Below, piece after piece: positions 1 through 6,800 of a DNA stretch of 34,575 bases. The stretch comes from Candidatus Eiseniibacteriota bacterium (lineage in GTDB: Bacteria; Eisenbacteria; RBG-16-71-46), in assembly GCA_016223045.1 (NCBI GenBank), contig JACRPT010000118.1, forward strand, positions 1 to 34,575. Reading direction: 5' to 3'. Position numbers and translations under genes: made by a program. Under the pieces are notes generated by a model, which saw nothing but the letters and a program-made list of their open reading frames with translations, ran no database searches and was not told where the DNA came from. The first letter of the stretch is position 1; each line of letters begins with the position of its first letter.

Positions 1-41
1 CACCGCTTGCGCTTCCGCACCCGACGAACGAAACTGCCCAT
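1..41 (-). CDS. N-terminus of unidentified basic protein (partial, runs off left edge)
   Basis: Only 13 codons are visible: Met-Gly-Ser-Phe followed by a run rich in Arg and Lys (VRRVRKRKR). The start is supported by a strong Shine-Dalgarno, AAGGAGG, seven to nine bases upstream on the minus strand (around 49-57), and by a plausible promoter at 86-115. Very basic N-termini of this kind occur in small ribosome-associated proteins such as the AURKAIP1/COX24-domain family, but 13 residues cannot decide the family. The start call is more secure than any function. Confidence 0.5.
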   Translation of the reverse strand, partial: MGSFVRRVRKRKR

Positions 42-61
42 CTCGGCTCCTCCTTCCTGAA

Positions 62-286
62 GTGGATGACGTCGTTTCCAACGCCATCACACCACAGGGG
101 TGGGAGCCGCTTCAATTTCCAACTAAGGATCGCACACCTTCCCCCGTCACGGGGTTCGTCACGCTGCTCGGTGGCGACTACACCTACACCATGGCGGCAC
201 GGATGCAGACGGGTGGCCTGATCGTGGCGGTGGTGGGCCTGGCGCTCTCGCTGATCGGCGTCATCCGCGGCCCCAGGAATCCCTGA
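62..286 (+). CDS. Small hypothetical membrane protein (start uncertain)
   Basis: A 74-codon ORF from GTG 62 ends in TGA at 286. Its last 31 codons, from ATG 191, encode one hydrophobic segment (GGLIVAVVGLALSLIGVI) with a short basic tail (RGPRNP), like a single-pass small membrane protein. From about 155 onward the third codon positions are almost all G or C, as in real genes here; the first 30 codons do not show this and overlap the presumed leftward promoter. I therefore think a start near ATG 191 is likelier than GTG 62. No Shine-Dalgarno is visible at either start. It could be spurious. Confidence 0.3.
   Translation: MDDVVSNAITPQGWEPLQFPTKDRTPSPVTGFVTLLGGDYTYTMAARMQTGGLIVAVVGLALSLIGVIRGPRNP
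86..115 (-). promoter_or_regulatory. Candidate promoter for the leftward partial gene
   Basis: On the minus strand TTGAAG (110-115), an 18-bp spacer and TGTGAT (86-91) precede the leftward start at 41 by about 38 bases of leader. Both hexamers are partial matches to sigma-70 consensus. Reading by eye only. Confidence 0.3.
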
Positions 287-295
287 ACGGTTGGC

Positions 296-358
296 GGTGC
301 CGGCTCCCGGGGGAGGCACCAGACTGGCGCCGGCTCCCGGGAGGTGCCCCGGGCCCAG
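296..358 (+). repeat. Two imperfect 30-bp direct repeats with internal hairpin
   Basis: The 13-mer GCCGGCTCCCGGG occurs at 299-311 and 329-341, each followed by related GGAGG.ACC/AGGTGCC sequence. The first copy folds as GGTGC (296-300) with GCACC (316-320) enclosing CTCC/GGAG. It lies just after the small ORF stop and has no T-run. The rest of 359-470 is GC-rich sequence in which I see no gene. Confidence 0.35.
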
Positions 359-472
359 CGGTGCTCCGGGTCCGAGCTTCAGCACCCGCGGCGCCGGCTG
401 CGGTCACGCTCGTGGCCGCGCGCGGCCGGGCGGCGGCGCGCCGGGCGCGCGGGAAGCGGCCCGGAAATCGGC

Positions 473-501
473 TTGCGTTTCGGCCCGCGCTTGCCGATAC
501 T
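473..501 (+). promoter_or_regulatory. Candidate promoter of the cold-shock gene leader
   Basis: TTGCGT (473-478), a 17-bp spacer and GATACT (496-501) would start RNA near 508. That RNA would meet the terminator at 548-580 before reaching the cold-shock gene. No better promoter is visible between the terminator and the gene. Confidence 0.35.
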
Positions 502-547
502 TCCTTCGTCTTCGGTCGCCCGTGGATGTACGAACTCGAGGTTCGAT

Positions 548-580
548 GCCGCCAGGGAACCCTGGCGGCTTTCTCTTTTT
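548..580 (+). terminator. Intrinsic terminator in the csp leader
   Basis: GCCGCCAGGG (548-557) pairs perfectly with CCCTGGCGGC (560-569) around a minimal AA centre, followed by TTTCTCTTTTT. This is a complete rho-independent terminator on the plus strand, about 100 bases before the cold-shock start codon. It either ends a short upstream RNA or acts as an attenuator in the csp leader. Confidence 0.75.
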
Positions 581-650
581 CGGCGTCCCGGAGGTCGGAG
601 CACCGGTTACAGTGACCGGGCGCAGCCGTCGCGTGTTGGCGGCAGAACAG

Positions 651-664
651 GGGTCTTCGGACCC
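651..664 (+). promoter_or_regulatory. UUCG tetraloop hairpin just upstream of csp Shine-Dalgarno
   Basis: GGGTC (651-655), TTCG (656-659) and GACCC (660-664) form a 5-bp stem capped by the very stable UUCG loop. It ends six bases before the AAGGAG ribosome-binding site (671-676), so it could affect ribosome access or mRNA stability. Confidence 0.45.
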
Positions 665-682
665 GGATTCAAGGAGTCTCAA

Positions 683-883
683 GTGGCACGTGGTACGGTG
701 AAGTGGTTCAACGAGGCGAAGGGTTTCGGTTTCATCTCGCAGGAAGGCGGCGAGGACGTGTTCGTGCACTTCTCCGCCATCGCCGGCGAGGGTTTCAAGA
801 CGCTCGCCGAGGGTGATGCGGTGGAGTTCGACGTGAACCGCGGGCCGAAGGGCCTGCAGGCGTCCAACGTCCGCAAGGCATAG
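683..883 (+). CDS. csp: Cold-shock domain protein (CspA family)
   Basis: This 66-residue protein is a single cold-shock domain: an OB-fold nucleic-acid-binding chaperone that melts RNA secondary structure in the cytoplasm. RNP1 (KGFGFI, residues 13-18) and RNP2 (VFVHF, 26-30) are intact, the opening [15 protein letters not shown] is canonical, and the length is standard. The start is GTG 683, with AAGGAG at 671-676 six bases before it; longer in-frame starts upstream would run through the terminator and hairpins and are rejected. The stop is TAG. It stands alone on the plus strand, converging on apt, with a strong hairpin terminator at 910-936. Its leader carries a terminator and a UUCG hairpin, suggesting structure-dependent control. 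Which Csp paralogue it is cannot be told. Confidence 0.96.
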   Translation: MARGTVKWFNEAKGFGFISQEGGEDVFVHFSAIAGEGFKTLAEGDAVEFDVNRGPKGLQASNVRKA

Positions 884-909
884 TCGCCCGAGGTACCACC
901 TCACGAAGG

Positions 910-936
910 AAGGGCGGCGCGACCAGCGCCGCCCTT
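910..936. terminator. Terminator between convergent csp and apt
   Basis: AAGGGCGGCGC (910-920) and GCGCCGCCCTT (926-936) form a perfect 11-bp stem with a 5-base loop, followed by CTCGTT. It lies between two convergent genes, so it may stop transcription from both sides; the T-tract is weak in both directions. The remaining 937-1057 is GC-rich with no gene seen. Confidence 0.7.
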
Positions 937-1057
937 CTCGTTGACGCCGCGCGGGCCGCCTGCCGCGGCGGGCTCCTCTCCCGCTGTCCGGAGTCCGAGG
1001 CGGTCACACCGAGCGCGCCGCGGCGTGCGCGTGCAGGCGCTCCCCCGACCGCGGACC

Positions 1058-1582
1058 TTACGACTCGGCCACCTCGTACTGGAGCAGCGACTCGACCGGG
1101 TACTGCGCGAGCCGCGTGCGGCCGCCCAGCCCGGTGAGCTCGACCAGGAACAGCATCGCCGCGACCCGGGCGCCCAACTGCTCGGCGAGCCGGGCGGTCG
1201 CCACGGCGGTGCCGCCGGTGGCCAGCAGGTCGTCCACCACCACCACGCGCTGCTCGCGCTTGAGCGAGTCGGCGTGCAGCTCGAGCGTGTCCTCGCCGTA
1301 TTCGAGCGAGTAGACCTCCTTCACGGTCTTGCCGGGCAGCTTGCCGAACTTGCGCGCCGGGACCAACGGCACGTGCCAGTGGAGTGCCAGGCCCGCGCCG
1401 AAGATGAACCCGCGCGATTCGATGGCGACGACGGCTTCGGGCACCTGGACGCGCGCGGCGAGCTGCTCGATCGCGGCCTGGAGCGCGACGGGATCGAGCA
1501 GCAGCGGCGTGATGTCCTTGAACAGGATCCCCTTGCGCGGGAAATCCGGCACGTCTCGGATGAAGCGGCGCAGGTCGGTCAT
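1058..1582 (-). CDS. apt: Adenine phosphoribosyltransferase
   Basis: Apt converts adenine and phosphoribosyl pyrophosphate to AMP in purine salvage (cytoplasm). The 174-residue length is typical. The N-terminus reads RDVPDFPRKGILFKDITPLL (residues 9-28), the family hallmark, and the PRPP-binding loop VVVVDDLLATGGTA lies at 113-126. The adenine-side segment IESRGFIFG is at 54-62. The start ATG is at 1580-1582, only 14 bases after the sigma-factor stop, so it is probably the last gene of the acyP-sigma-apt transcript. It ends in TAA. Nothing looks broken; identification is secure. Confidence 0.96.
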   Translation of the reverse strand: MTDLRRFIRDVPDFPRKGILFKDITPLLLDPVALQAAIEQLAARVQVPEAVVAIESRGFIFGAGLALHWHVPLVPARKFGKLPGKTVKEVYSLEYGEDTLELHADSLKREQRVVVVDDLLATGGTAVATARLAEQLGARVAAMLFLVELTGLGGRTRLAQYPVESLLQYEVAES

Positions 1583-1596
1583 GCAGGCTCCGGGCT

Positions 1597-2667
1597 TCAG
1601 TGGGTGGTGGCGTCGGTGGCGCGATCCATGTCCTGCATCTCGATCGCCCGCCGCAGCTTCTCGAGCGCGCGCGCCTCGATCTGGCGCACGCGCTCGCGTG
1701 AGATCCCGAAATGGTCGCCGGTCTGGGCCAGGGTGCGCGCCACGCCGTCGTAGAAACCGTAGCGGATGCGCAGGATCTGCTCCTCGCGCTGCGCCAGCGA
1801 GCGCAGCAGCCGGTCCAGCTTCTCGTGCTCGAGCTGGAGCTCGACCAGGCGCTCCACCGAGAGCGGCGCTTCCGCCAGATCCTCGGTCGAGAGCTGCTCG
1901 AAGGCCGCGAGGCTCGAGCCCTCGTCGAGCGAGCGCAGCCCGGCGATCAGCCCGGCCAGACGCTCGGCGCGCGGGATCGAGATCTCCAGCTCGCGCGCCA
2001 TCTCCTCGGCGATCGGTTCGCGCCCCAGTCGCGCGCGCAGCAGGCGCTCGACCCGCACGTAGCGGTTCACCTGCTGGAACATCTGGACCGGGATGCGCAC
2101 CGAGCGCGCCTGTTCGGCGATGCCGCGCAGGATGGCCTGGCGGATCCAGATCGCGGCGTAGGTCGAGAACCGCAGACCGCGCTCGGGCTCGAAGCGGTCC
2201 ACCGCGTGGATCAGGCCGAGGTTGCCCTCCTCGATCAGGTCGAGCAGCGGCAGCCCGCGGTTGCGGTAGCCGCGCGCCACGTGCACCACCAGCCGGAGGT
2301 TCGCGAGGATGATGTGCTTGCGTGCGGCCTGGTCGCCGCGCCGCGAGCGCCCGGCCAGCTCGAGCAGCTCGGGGTGCGTGAGCAGCGGCACGCGCCCGAT
2401 CTCGCGCAGGTAGAGGTCGAGCAGGTCGCGCTCGGGCTCGCCGGGGATGAGCTTGAGCTCGACCACGGCGGTCTCGGTGTCCTCCTCGGGGAGGGCGACG
2501 CCCACGCGGGCGGCCTCGGCGCGGAAGCGCTCGAACTCGGCGTCGTCGAAGTCGGGGTCCACGAGCAGCGCCTCGTAGTCGCGCGCGGTGAGCGCGCCGC
2601 GGCGGCGAGCCTCGGCCAGGGCGCCGGCGAGGCGGTCGCGGAAGCGGATGAGGTCGGGCGTGCTCAT
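1597..2667 (-). CDS. RNA polymerase sigma-70 family factor, RpoS/RpoD-like (group 2)
   Basis: This 356-residue protein has the full sigma-70 domain order: region 1.2 ([17 protein letters not shown], about 81-97), region 2 with the core-binding and -10-binding segment ([20 protein letters not shown] and [13 protein letters not shown], about 115-185), region 3 (about 195-265) and region 4 with its helix-turn-helix ([20 protein letters not shown], 320-339). It lacks the long region 1.1 and spacer of primary RpoD, and its length suits a group 2 factor. The ATG at 2665-2667 overlaps the acylphosphatase TGA by four bases. Upstream on the same strand come acyP, tRNA-Pro, pcm and surE, the same order as surE-pcm-nlpD-rpoS of E. 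coli, which favours an RpoS-like role. Whether it is this genome's only RpoD cannot be excluded. Confidence 0.9.
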   Translation of the reverse strand: MSTPDLIRFRDRLAGALAEARRRGALTARDYEALLVDPDFDDAEFERFRAEAARVGVALPEEDTETAVVELKLIPGEPERDLLDLYLREIGRVPLLTHPELLELAGRSRRGDQAARKHIILANLRLVVHVARGYRNRGLPLLDLIEEGNLGLIHAVDRFEPERGLRFSTYAAIWIRQAILRGIAEQARSVRIPVQMFQQVNRYVRVERLLRARLGREPIAEEMARELEISIPRAERLAGLIAGLRSLDEGSSLAAFEQLSTEDLAEAPLSVERLVELQLEHEKLDRLLRSLAQREEQILRIRYGFYDGVARTLAQTGDHFGISRERVRQIEARALEKLRRAIEMQDMDRATDATTH

Positions 2668-2954
2668 GAATCTCCCCAGGCGGTCGGTCGGATCTCGAAG
2701 CTCCGGTGCCGCGACGGTCCTTCGCTCCAGGTCGCGTCGGCGCCCGTCACGATCGCGGCGCCCGGTCCCTCGCGCAGCGCGTCGAGCCACTGCTCGAGGG
2801 CCTCGCGCGGCCCTTCGGCCTCGGTCTCGACGCCGCCGTCCCGGCGGTTCCAGACCGCGCCGCCGAGCCCGAGCGCCAGCGCCTCCCGCCGCACGAACCA
2901 GCGGTAGCCCACACCCTGCACGCGTCCGCTGATCACGACGTGGAGATGCTGCAT
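2664..2954 (-). CDS. acyP: Acylphosphatase
   Basis: A 96-residue acylphosphatase, a small cytoplasmic enzyme hydrolysing carboxyl-phosphate bonds such as acetyl phosphate. The signature [11 protein letters not shown] (residues 10-20) contains the phosphate-binding loop and catalytic Arg18; the catalytic Asn is Asn36 in [11 protein letters not shown] start it at ATG 2952-2954 (MQHLHVV...), which matches family N-termini; a 12-residue upstream extension looks non-coding. Its stop overlaps the sigma-factor start (ATGA), so the two are translationally coupled. A TTGACA motif at 2992-2997 suggests its own promoter after the tRNA. Confidence 0.92.
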   Translation of the reverse strand: MQHLHVVISGRVQGVGYRWFVRREALALGLGGAVWNRRDGGVETEAEGPREALEQWLDALREGPGAAIVTGADATWSEGPSRHRSFEIRPTAWGDS

Positions 2955-2968
2955 GGACCGGTCGGAAG

Positions 2969-2997
2969 GATGTGCCCGCACGGGCCGCACGTGTCAA
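2969..2997 (-). promoter_or_regulatory. Candidate promoter for acyP-sigma-apt
   Basis: A perfect -35 TTGACA on the minus strand (2992-2997) lies 38 bases before the acyP start. At 17-bp spacing the -10 would be CACATC (2969-2974), a poor match, so this may be an activator-dependent promoter or not a promoter at all. Confidence 0.35.
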
Positions 2998-3004
2998 GCG
3001 GGAA

Positions 3005-3031
3005 GCGGCGCGGGGCGGCGCGCCGCGCCGC
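3005..3031 (-). terminator. Hairpin downstream of tRNA-Pro(CGG)
   Basis: GCGGCGCGG (3005-3013) pairs with CCGCGCCGC (3023-3031), a 9-bp GC-only stem with a 9-base loop, 11 bases past the tRNA CCA end in the direction of transcription. There is no U-tract, so termination or 3' processing is only a suggestion. Confidence 0.4.
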
Positions 3032-3042
3032 GGAGGACGGAA

Positions 3043-3119
<77 letters not shown>

Positions 3120-3122
3120 ACA

Positions 3123-3827
3123 TCAATCGTCTCTTCCGGATGGGCCCCGTCCCTCCCGCCAGGCGTCGCGGCCCAGCAGCGGGACGAAGCGACACTCGCC
3201 GTGCCGCCGCCACTCCCACCGCCCCGCGGACGTCCGGCGCCACACCTCGAGGCGCTGGGCCTCGGCGCCGCCGACGGGAATCACGAGAACACCCCGTTCC
3301 CCCAGCTGATCCTTGAGTGCCTCGGGTACGCGGGGTGCCGCCGCAGCGACGAGCACCCTATCATAGGGTGCGAACTCCTGCCAGCCGAGGCTCCCGTCGC
3401 CGAGCCGCAGCCGGACGTTGCGCGCCCCGAGCATGCGGAGCTGCGCGCGCGCGCCTTCGAGCAGCGTGTGGATGCGCTCGATGCTGAAGATCTCGCGCGC
3501 GAGCCGCGCCAGCAACGCGGTCTGGTAGCCGGTCCCGGTGCCGATCTCGAGCACCCGGTGGTCCGGCTCCAGCTCCAGCAGCTCGAGCATGCGCGTCAAG
3601 ATGTAGGGCTGCGAGATGGTCTGCCCCTCGGCGGTGGGCAGCGCCCAGTCGCCGTAGGCCTCGCGGTCCAGCTCGGGCGCGACGAACAGGTGGCGCGGGA
3701 TGCGGCGCATGGCCGCGAGCACGCGGGCGTCGCGCACGCCGCGCGCGCGGATCTGCTCGTCCACCATGCGCTCGCGCTCGGCCGCGAAGGCGAACGACTC
3801 CTCGGGCTCTGCCGGCGGCTCGCTCAC
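3123..3827 (-). CDS. pcm: Protein-L-isoaspartate O-methyltransferase
   Basis: Pcm methylates L-isoaspartyl residues with S-adenosylmethionine, starting repair of aged proteins. The 234-residue protein has the family motif TISQPYI (70-76) and the SAM-binding motif VLEIGTGTGYQTALLA (92-107). It starts at GTG 3825-3827, overlapping the surE stop by four bases (GTGA); a longer in-frame ORF upstream is only the shadow of surE. The C-terminal 15 residues are Arg/Gly-rich and end right against tRNA-Pro. The surE-pcm pair, followed by a sigma factor two genes on, is a conserved stress-survival arrangement. Confidence 0.95.
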   Translation of the reverse strand: MSEPPAEPEESFAFAAERERMVDEQIRARGVRDARVLAAMRRIPRHLFVAPELDREAYGDWALPTAEGQTISQPYILTRMLELLELEPDHRVLEIGTGTGYQTALLARLAREIFSIERIHTLLEGARAQLRMLGARNVRLRLGDGSLGWQEFAPYDRVLVAAAAPRVPEALKDQLGERGVLVIPVGGAEAQRLEVWRRTSAGRWEWRRHGECRFVPLLGRDAWREGRGPSGRDD

Positions 3828-4570
3828 GGGACCAGGTTCCACGCCTCCAGCTCCGCCCGCGCGGGCTCGTCGGTGAGGTCGAGCCGGAGCGGCGTCACCG
3901 AGATCCAGCCCGCGTGCACGGAGTGGAAGTCGGTGCCGTCCAGCTCCTGCCATACCGGGTCCTCCCCGCCGATCCAGTAGTAGTCGCGGCCGCGCGGGTC
4001 CACCTTCTTGACCAGGGTGTCGCGGTAGACCCGGCTGCCGAGCCGGGTGAGGCGCACGCCCCGCACCTCGCCCCACGGCCGGTGCGGCAGGTTGACGTTG
4101 AGCAGCTGGCGGCGCGGCAGCCCGCGCTCGATCACCTGGCGCGCGAGCCGCGCGATGAAGCGCGCGGGCTCGACGAAGTCGGCGGCCTCGCGCGTGGCCA
4201 GCGACGCCGCGATCGCGGGCGCGCCCTGGATGGAGCCCTCGATGGCGGCGGCCACGGTGCCCGAGTAGAACACGTCCTCGCCCATGTTGGGGCCGTGGTT
4301 GATGCCGGAGATCACCAGGTCGGGCGGCCGGTCCAGCAGCCCGTACCACGCGGTGACCACGCAGTCGGTGGGGGTGCCGTCCACGCTGTAGACGTCGGGC
4401 TCGTGGGTGTGGATGCGGAACGGCCGGTGCAGCGTGAGCGAGTGCGAGGTCGCGCTCTGGTCGCGGTCGGGCGCCACGATCACCACCCGCCCGAGCGGCG
4501 CCAGCGCCTCCTTCAGCCGCGCGAGCGCGGGCGCGAAGATGCCGTCGTCGTTGGTGATCAGGATGTTCAT
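3824..4570 (-). CDS. surE: 5'/3'-nucleotidase SurE
   Basis: SurE is a metal-dependent nucleoside monophosphate phosphatase of stationary-phase survival. The 248-residue protein opens MNILITNDDG with the metal-binding NDDG at 7-10, followed by the serine ligand region (DQSATSHSLT) and SGINHGPNMGEDVFYSGTVA, all family hallmarks. The start ATG at 4568-4570 overlaps the preceding glycosyltransferase stop (ATGA), and the end overlaps the pcm start, so all three are translationally coupled. Length and residues look intact. Confidence 0.96.
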   Translation of the reverse strand: MNILITNDDGIFAPALARLKEALAPLGRVVIVAPDRDQSATSHSLTLHRPFRIHTHEPDVYSVDGTPTDCVVTAWYGLLDRPPDLVISGINHGPNMGEDVFYSGTVAAAIEGSIQGAPAIAASLATREAADFVEPARFIARLARQVIERGLPRRQLLNVNLPHRPWGEVRGVRLTRLGSRVYRDTLVKKVDPRGRDYYWIGGEDPVWQELDGTDFHSVHAGWISVTPLRLDLTDEPARAELEAWNLVP

Positions 4571-5280
4571 CGCCCGCCCCCCCCGGCACGGGCGCGCCGC
4601 ATCTCGGGCGGCGGCGCCACGCCTTCGAAGCCGAGCCGGAGCAGCGAGCCGACGATGCGCGGCACGTCGCGGGTCTTGCGCATGTGGCTCTCCTCGTTCG
4701 CGTAGACCGTGGGGATCGGCACCTCGGCGATGCGGAAGCCCAGGCGCGCGGCGCGCACGATGATCTCGGTCTCGAGCTCGTAGCGGCCGGGCGAGATCGG
4801 CGTGCGCGCCAGCAGCGCGCTGCGGTGGAGCCGGTAGCCGCACTGGCTGTCGGAGACCGTCTGGCCCGCCAGCATCGCGGTCCAGCGCGAGGAGAAGTCG
4901 TTGGCGAAGCGGCGCTCCCACGGCATGTTCGGCGTGCGCTCGCGCCGGCCCAGCACCAGGTCGGCGCCGGCCTCGGCCGCGCGCACGAAGTCGGGCAGGC
5001 ACTCGGGCGGATGCTGGCCGTCGGCGTCGAGCGTCACCACCGCGTCGCAGTCGCCGCGCAGCGCCTCGAACCCGGCCAGCAGGGCGTTCCCCTTGCCGCG
5101 GTTCCCCGCGAAGCAGAGCACGCGCGCACCGAGCTGGCGCGCCACCTCGGCGGTGGCGTCGCGCGAGCCGTCGTCCACCACCAGGATGTCGGGCGGCGCC
5201 GGCAGCGCCCGCAGCCGCAGGATCACCTCGCCGAGGTGGGCGGCCGCCTGGTAGGCGGGGATGAGCGCGGCCACGCGCAT
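4567..5280 (-). CDS. Family 2 glycosyltransferase (DPM1/WaaE-like)
   Basis: A 237-residue GT-A glycosyltransferase. It has the nucleotide-sugar motifs IPAYQAA (7-13), VVDDGSRDAT (34-43) and the metal-binding DAD of TLDADGQHPP (83-92), plus a C-terminal segment (DSQCGYRLHR, then YANEESHMRKTRD) seen in dolichol-phosphate-mannose-synthase-like bacterial enzymes. It has no membrane anchor, so it is a cytoplasmic or peripheral enzyme probably acting on a lipid or lipid A-type acceptor. Its ATG (5278-5280) overlaps the stop of the acyltransferase-like gene, and it is followed by surE with the same overlap. Coupling to a lipid A acyltransferase homologue suggests envelope glycolipid synthesis. Donor and acceptor are unknown. 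Confidence 0.88.
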   Translation of the reverse strand: MRVAALIPAYQAAAHLGEVILRLRALPAPPDILVVDDGSRDATAEVARQLGARVLCFAGNRGKGNALLAGFEALRGDCDAVVTLDADGQHPPECLPDFVRAAEAGADLVLGRRERTPNMPWERRFANDFSSRWTAMLAGQTVSDSQCGYRLHRSALLARTPISPGRYELETEIIVRAARLGFRIAEVPIPTVYANEESHMRKTRDVPRIVGSLLRLGFEGVAPPPEMRRARAGGGGR

Positions 5281-6098
5281 CAGGCGATCCCTCCCGCCAG
5301 CGGCTCGAACGCCGACCACTGTCCGGGGTAGCGCCGGAGGAAGCGGCGGATCGCCTCGAGGCCGCCGTCGCCGCGCCCTGGCTCCGGCTGGAACGGTCGC
5401 TCGAAGCACGCGGCGTAGCGCCGGCCGGGGAGCCGCACGATCACCGCCGGCAGCACCAGCGCGCCGGTGCGGCGCGAGAGCGCCCGCGCCCAGGCGCACA
5501 CCGGGCTGCGGGCGGCGTCGCGACCGCAGGGCCCGCGGTCGGCCATCAGCGCCACCCACTCGCGGCGGCGCAGCGCCTCGGCCGCGGCCTTCCACAGCGG
5601 CGGGTCCGGGAGCCGGTGGACGCCCCAGGCCCGCCGCCGGCGCGCGAAGAAGCGCTCGACCCGGCGGCTGGGGTGCGGGCGCGCCACCACGTTCACGCGC
5701 GTGCCCCGTGCGGCCAGCCACGCCGCCCCCAGCTCCCAGTTACCGAGGTGCGCGGAGAGCAGGATGACGCCGCGCCCGGAGCGGCGCGCCGCCTCCAGGT
5801 GCTCGGCGCCCTCAACCTCGACCACGCGCTCCAGCGCCCCGGGGCCGCGGTGGGCCAGGCGCAGGAAGTCGGTGAAGCTCAGGGCGAAGCTGGCGAAGCC
5901 CTCGCGTGCCCGGGCCCGCACGTCCTCCGGCGACGCCGGGTCCAGCAGGCGCGCCAGGTTCTGCTCGAGGGCGCGGCGGGTGGGCAGGCCGGCCGCGAAC
6001 GCCGCCCGGGCCAGCGCCAGCGCCAGCGCGTCGGCGGCGCGCGCCGGCAGCGCCCGCACCAGCAGGTCGGCGATCAGGTAGAGGAGCCAGCTGATCAT
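5280..6098 (-). CDS. Lysophospholipid/lipid A acyltransferase family protein (LpxL/HtrB-like)
   Basis: A 272-residue protein of the LpxL/HtrB acyltransferase family, inner-membrane enzymes adding secondary acyl chains to lipid A or related lipids. The N-terminal hydrophobic helix (MISWLLYLIADLLV) fits a membrane anchor. The catalytic HX4E motif is HLGNWE (His117, Glu122), preceded by GRGVILLSA as usual. MADRGPCGRD is the conserved motif after it, although family members usually keep a D..P.G..G pattern. The start ATG 6096-6098 has GGAG eight bases upstream; the longer in-frame ORF runs into tRNA-Pro and is rejected. Its stop overlaps the next glycosyltransferase start. The exact acceptor is not decided by sequence. 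Confidence 0.88.
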   Translation of the reverse strand: MISWLLYLIADLLVRALPARAADALALALARAAFAAGLPTRRALEQNLARLLDPASPEDVRARAREGFASFALSFTDFLRLAHRGPGALERVVEVEGAEHLEAARRSGRGVILLSAHLGNWELGAAWLAARGTRVNVVARPHPSRRVERFFARRRRAWGVHRLPDPPLWKAAAEALRRREWVALMADRGPCGRDAARSPVCAWARALSRRTGALVLPAVIVRLPGRRYAACFERPFQPEPGRGDGGLEAIRRFLRRYPGQWSAFEPLAGGIA

Positions 6099-6190
6099 GT
6101 CCGGGACTCCGCGCTCACGCTGCGCGCCCGGCGGCTGCTTCCGCCGCGGGCGGGTCGGCGGGCGCCATGGCGTCGGGAGGGAAAGGGGAA

Positions 6191-6267
6191 TGGTCGGGGC
6201 GACTGGATTTGAACCAGCGACCACCTGCCCCCCATGCAGGTGCGCTACCAGGCTGCGCTACGCCCCG
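6191..6267 (-). tRNA. tRNA-Pro (anticodon GGG)
   Basis: On the minus strand acceptor CGGGGCG (6261-6267) pairs with CGCCCCG (6195-6201); discriminator A, encoded CCA (6191-6193). The anticodon arm CCTGC-ATGGGGG-GCAGG gives anticodon GGG, reading proline CCC and CCU. T arm CTGGTTCAAATCCAG is intact; total 77 bases with CCA. It has its own promoter (6299-6327) about 25 bases upstream of the mature 5' end, and sits 92 bases before the acyltransferase start, so its promoter could also drive the envelope-surE-pcm operon. Confidence 0.96.
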
Positions 6268-6298
6268 ACCGAAAGGGGGAAAGCTCTGAGGCGCAGGG

Positions 6299-6327
6299 AA
6301 TCTACGAGAGGCCCGCCCGCCCTGCAA
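6299..6327 (-). promoter_or_regulatory. Promoter of tRNA-Pro(GGG) and probably the downstream operon
   Basis: Minus strand TTGCAG (6322-6327), 17-bp spacer, TAGATT (6299-6304). The predicted RNA start near 6292 is 25 bases before the tRNA. It shares the TAGnnT -10 with four other promoters in the window. Confidence 0.6.
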
Positions 6328-6372
6328 GTGGCCGGGATGCCCGGGAGGCCCGCGCGCGGCGGCCCGCCCGGG

Positions 6373-6777
6373 CTACGAGCGGACGGGCTCGCGCCCGCGC
6401 AGCCGGCCCAGCAGCTGCTTCAGCTCGGTCTTGATCTCGTGGACCAGCAGCTTGCGCTCGGCCGCCTCGGTCACGGCCAGATCGAGCTGCTGCGGCGCGT
6501 CGTCCTTGCGCTCGTCGAGCAGGCGGCGCCGCGCGCCGGCGATGGTGAAGCGGCGGTGGTAGAGCAGCTCCTTGATGCCGAGCAGCATCTTCACCTCGTC
6601 GGGCCGGTACATCCTGTTTCCGGCGCGGTTCTTCTTCGGGCGCAGCATGCCGAACTGGGTCTCCCAGTAGCGCAGCACGTGCGGCTTCACCCCCACCAGC
6701 TCGCTGACCTCGCTGATCGAGCGGTAGAGCTTGGACTCGTCCTTCTCCTCCGTCGTCTTCAGGGGCGACAATTCCAT
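6373..6777 (-). CDS. MerR-family transcriptional regulator
   Basis: A 134-residue protein whose residues about 18-85 form a MerR winged helix-turn-helix: YRSISEVSELVGVKPHVLRY, then WETQFGMLRPKKNRAGNRMY with the typical wing, then a basic helix (YRPDEVKMLLGIKELLYHR). The C-terminal 40 residues are a short helix, probably for dimerisation, with no Cys or other recognisable effector-binding motif. It starts at ATG 6775-6777, closely preceded by GGAGGG, 23 bases after gpsA. It is the last gene of der-plsY-gpsA. Its target is unknown; single-domain MerR proteins of this type often follow housekeeping genes. Confidence 0.88.
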   Translation of the reverse strand: MELSPLKTTEEKDESKLYRSISEVSELVGVKPHVLRYWETQFGMLRPKKNRAGNRMYRPDEVKMLLGIKELLYHRRFTIAGARRRLLDERKDDAPQQLDLAVTEAAERKLLVHEIKTELKQLLGRLRGREPVRS

Positions 6778-6800
6778 TCCCTCCCGCGGCCGCGCCGCCG

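Noticed and set aside
404-904. Leftward ORF covering the csp gene
   Set aside because: Antisense to the clear cold-shock protein and its leader hairpins; no motif or ribosome-binding site.
941-1753. Rightward 270-codon ORF over apt
   Set aside because: Shadow of apt and the sigma-factor gene; no start signal or motif.
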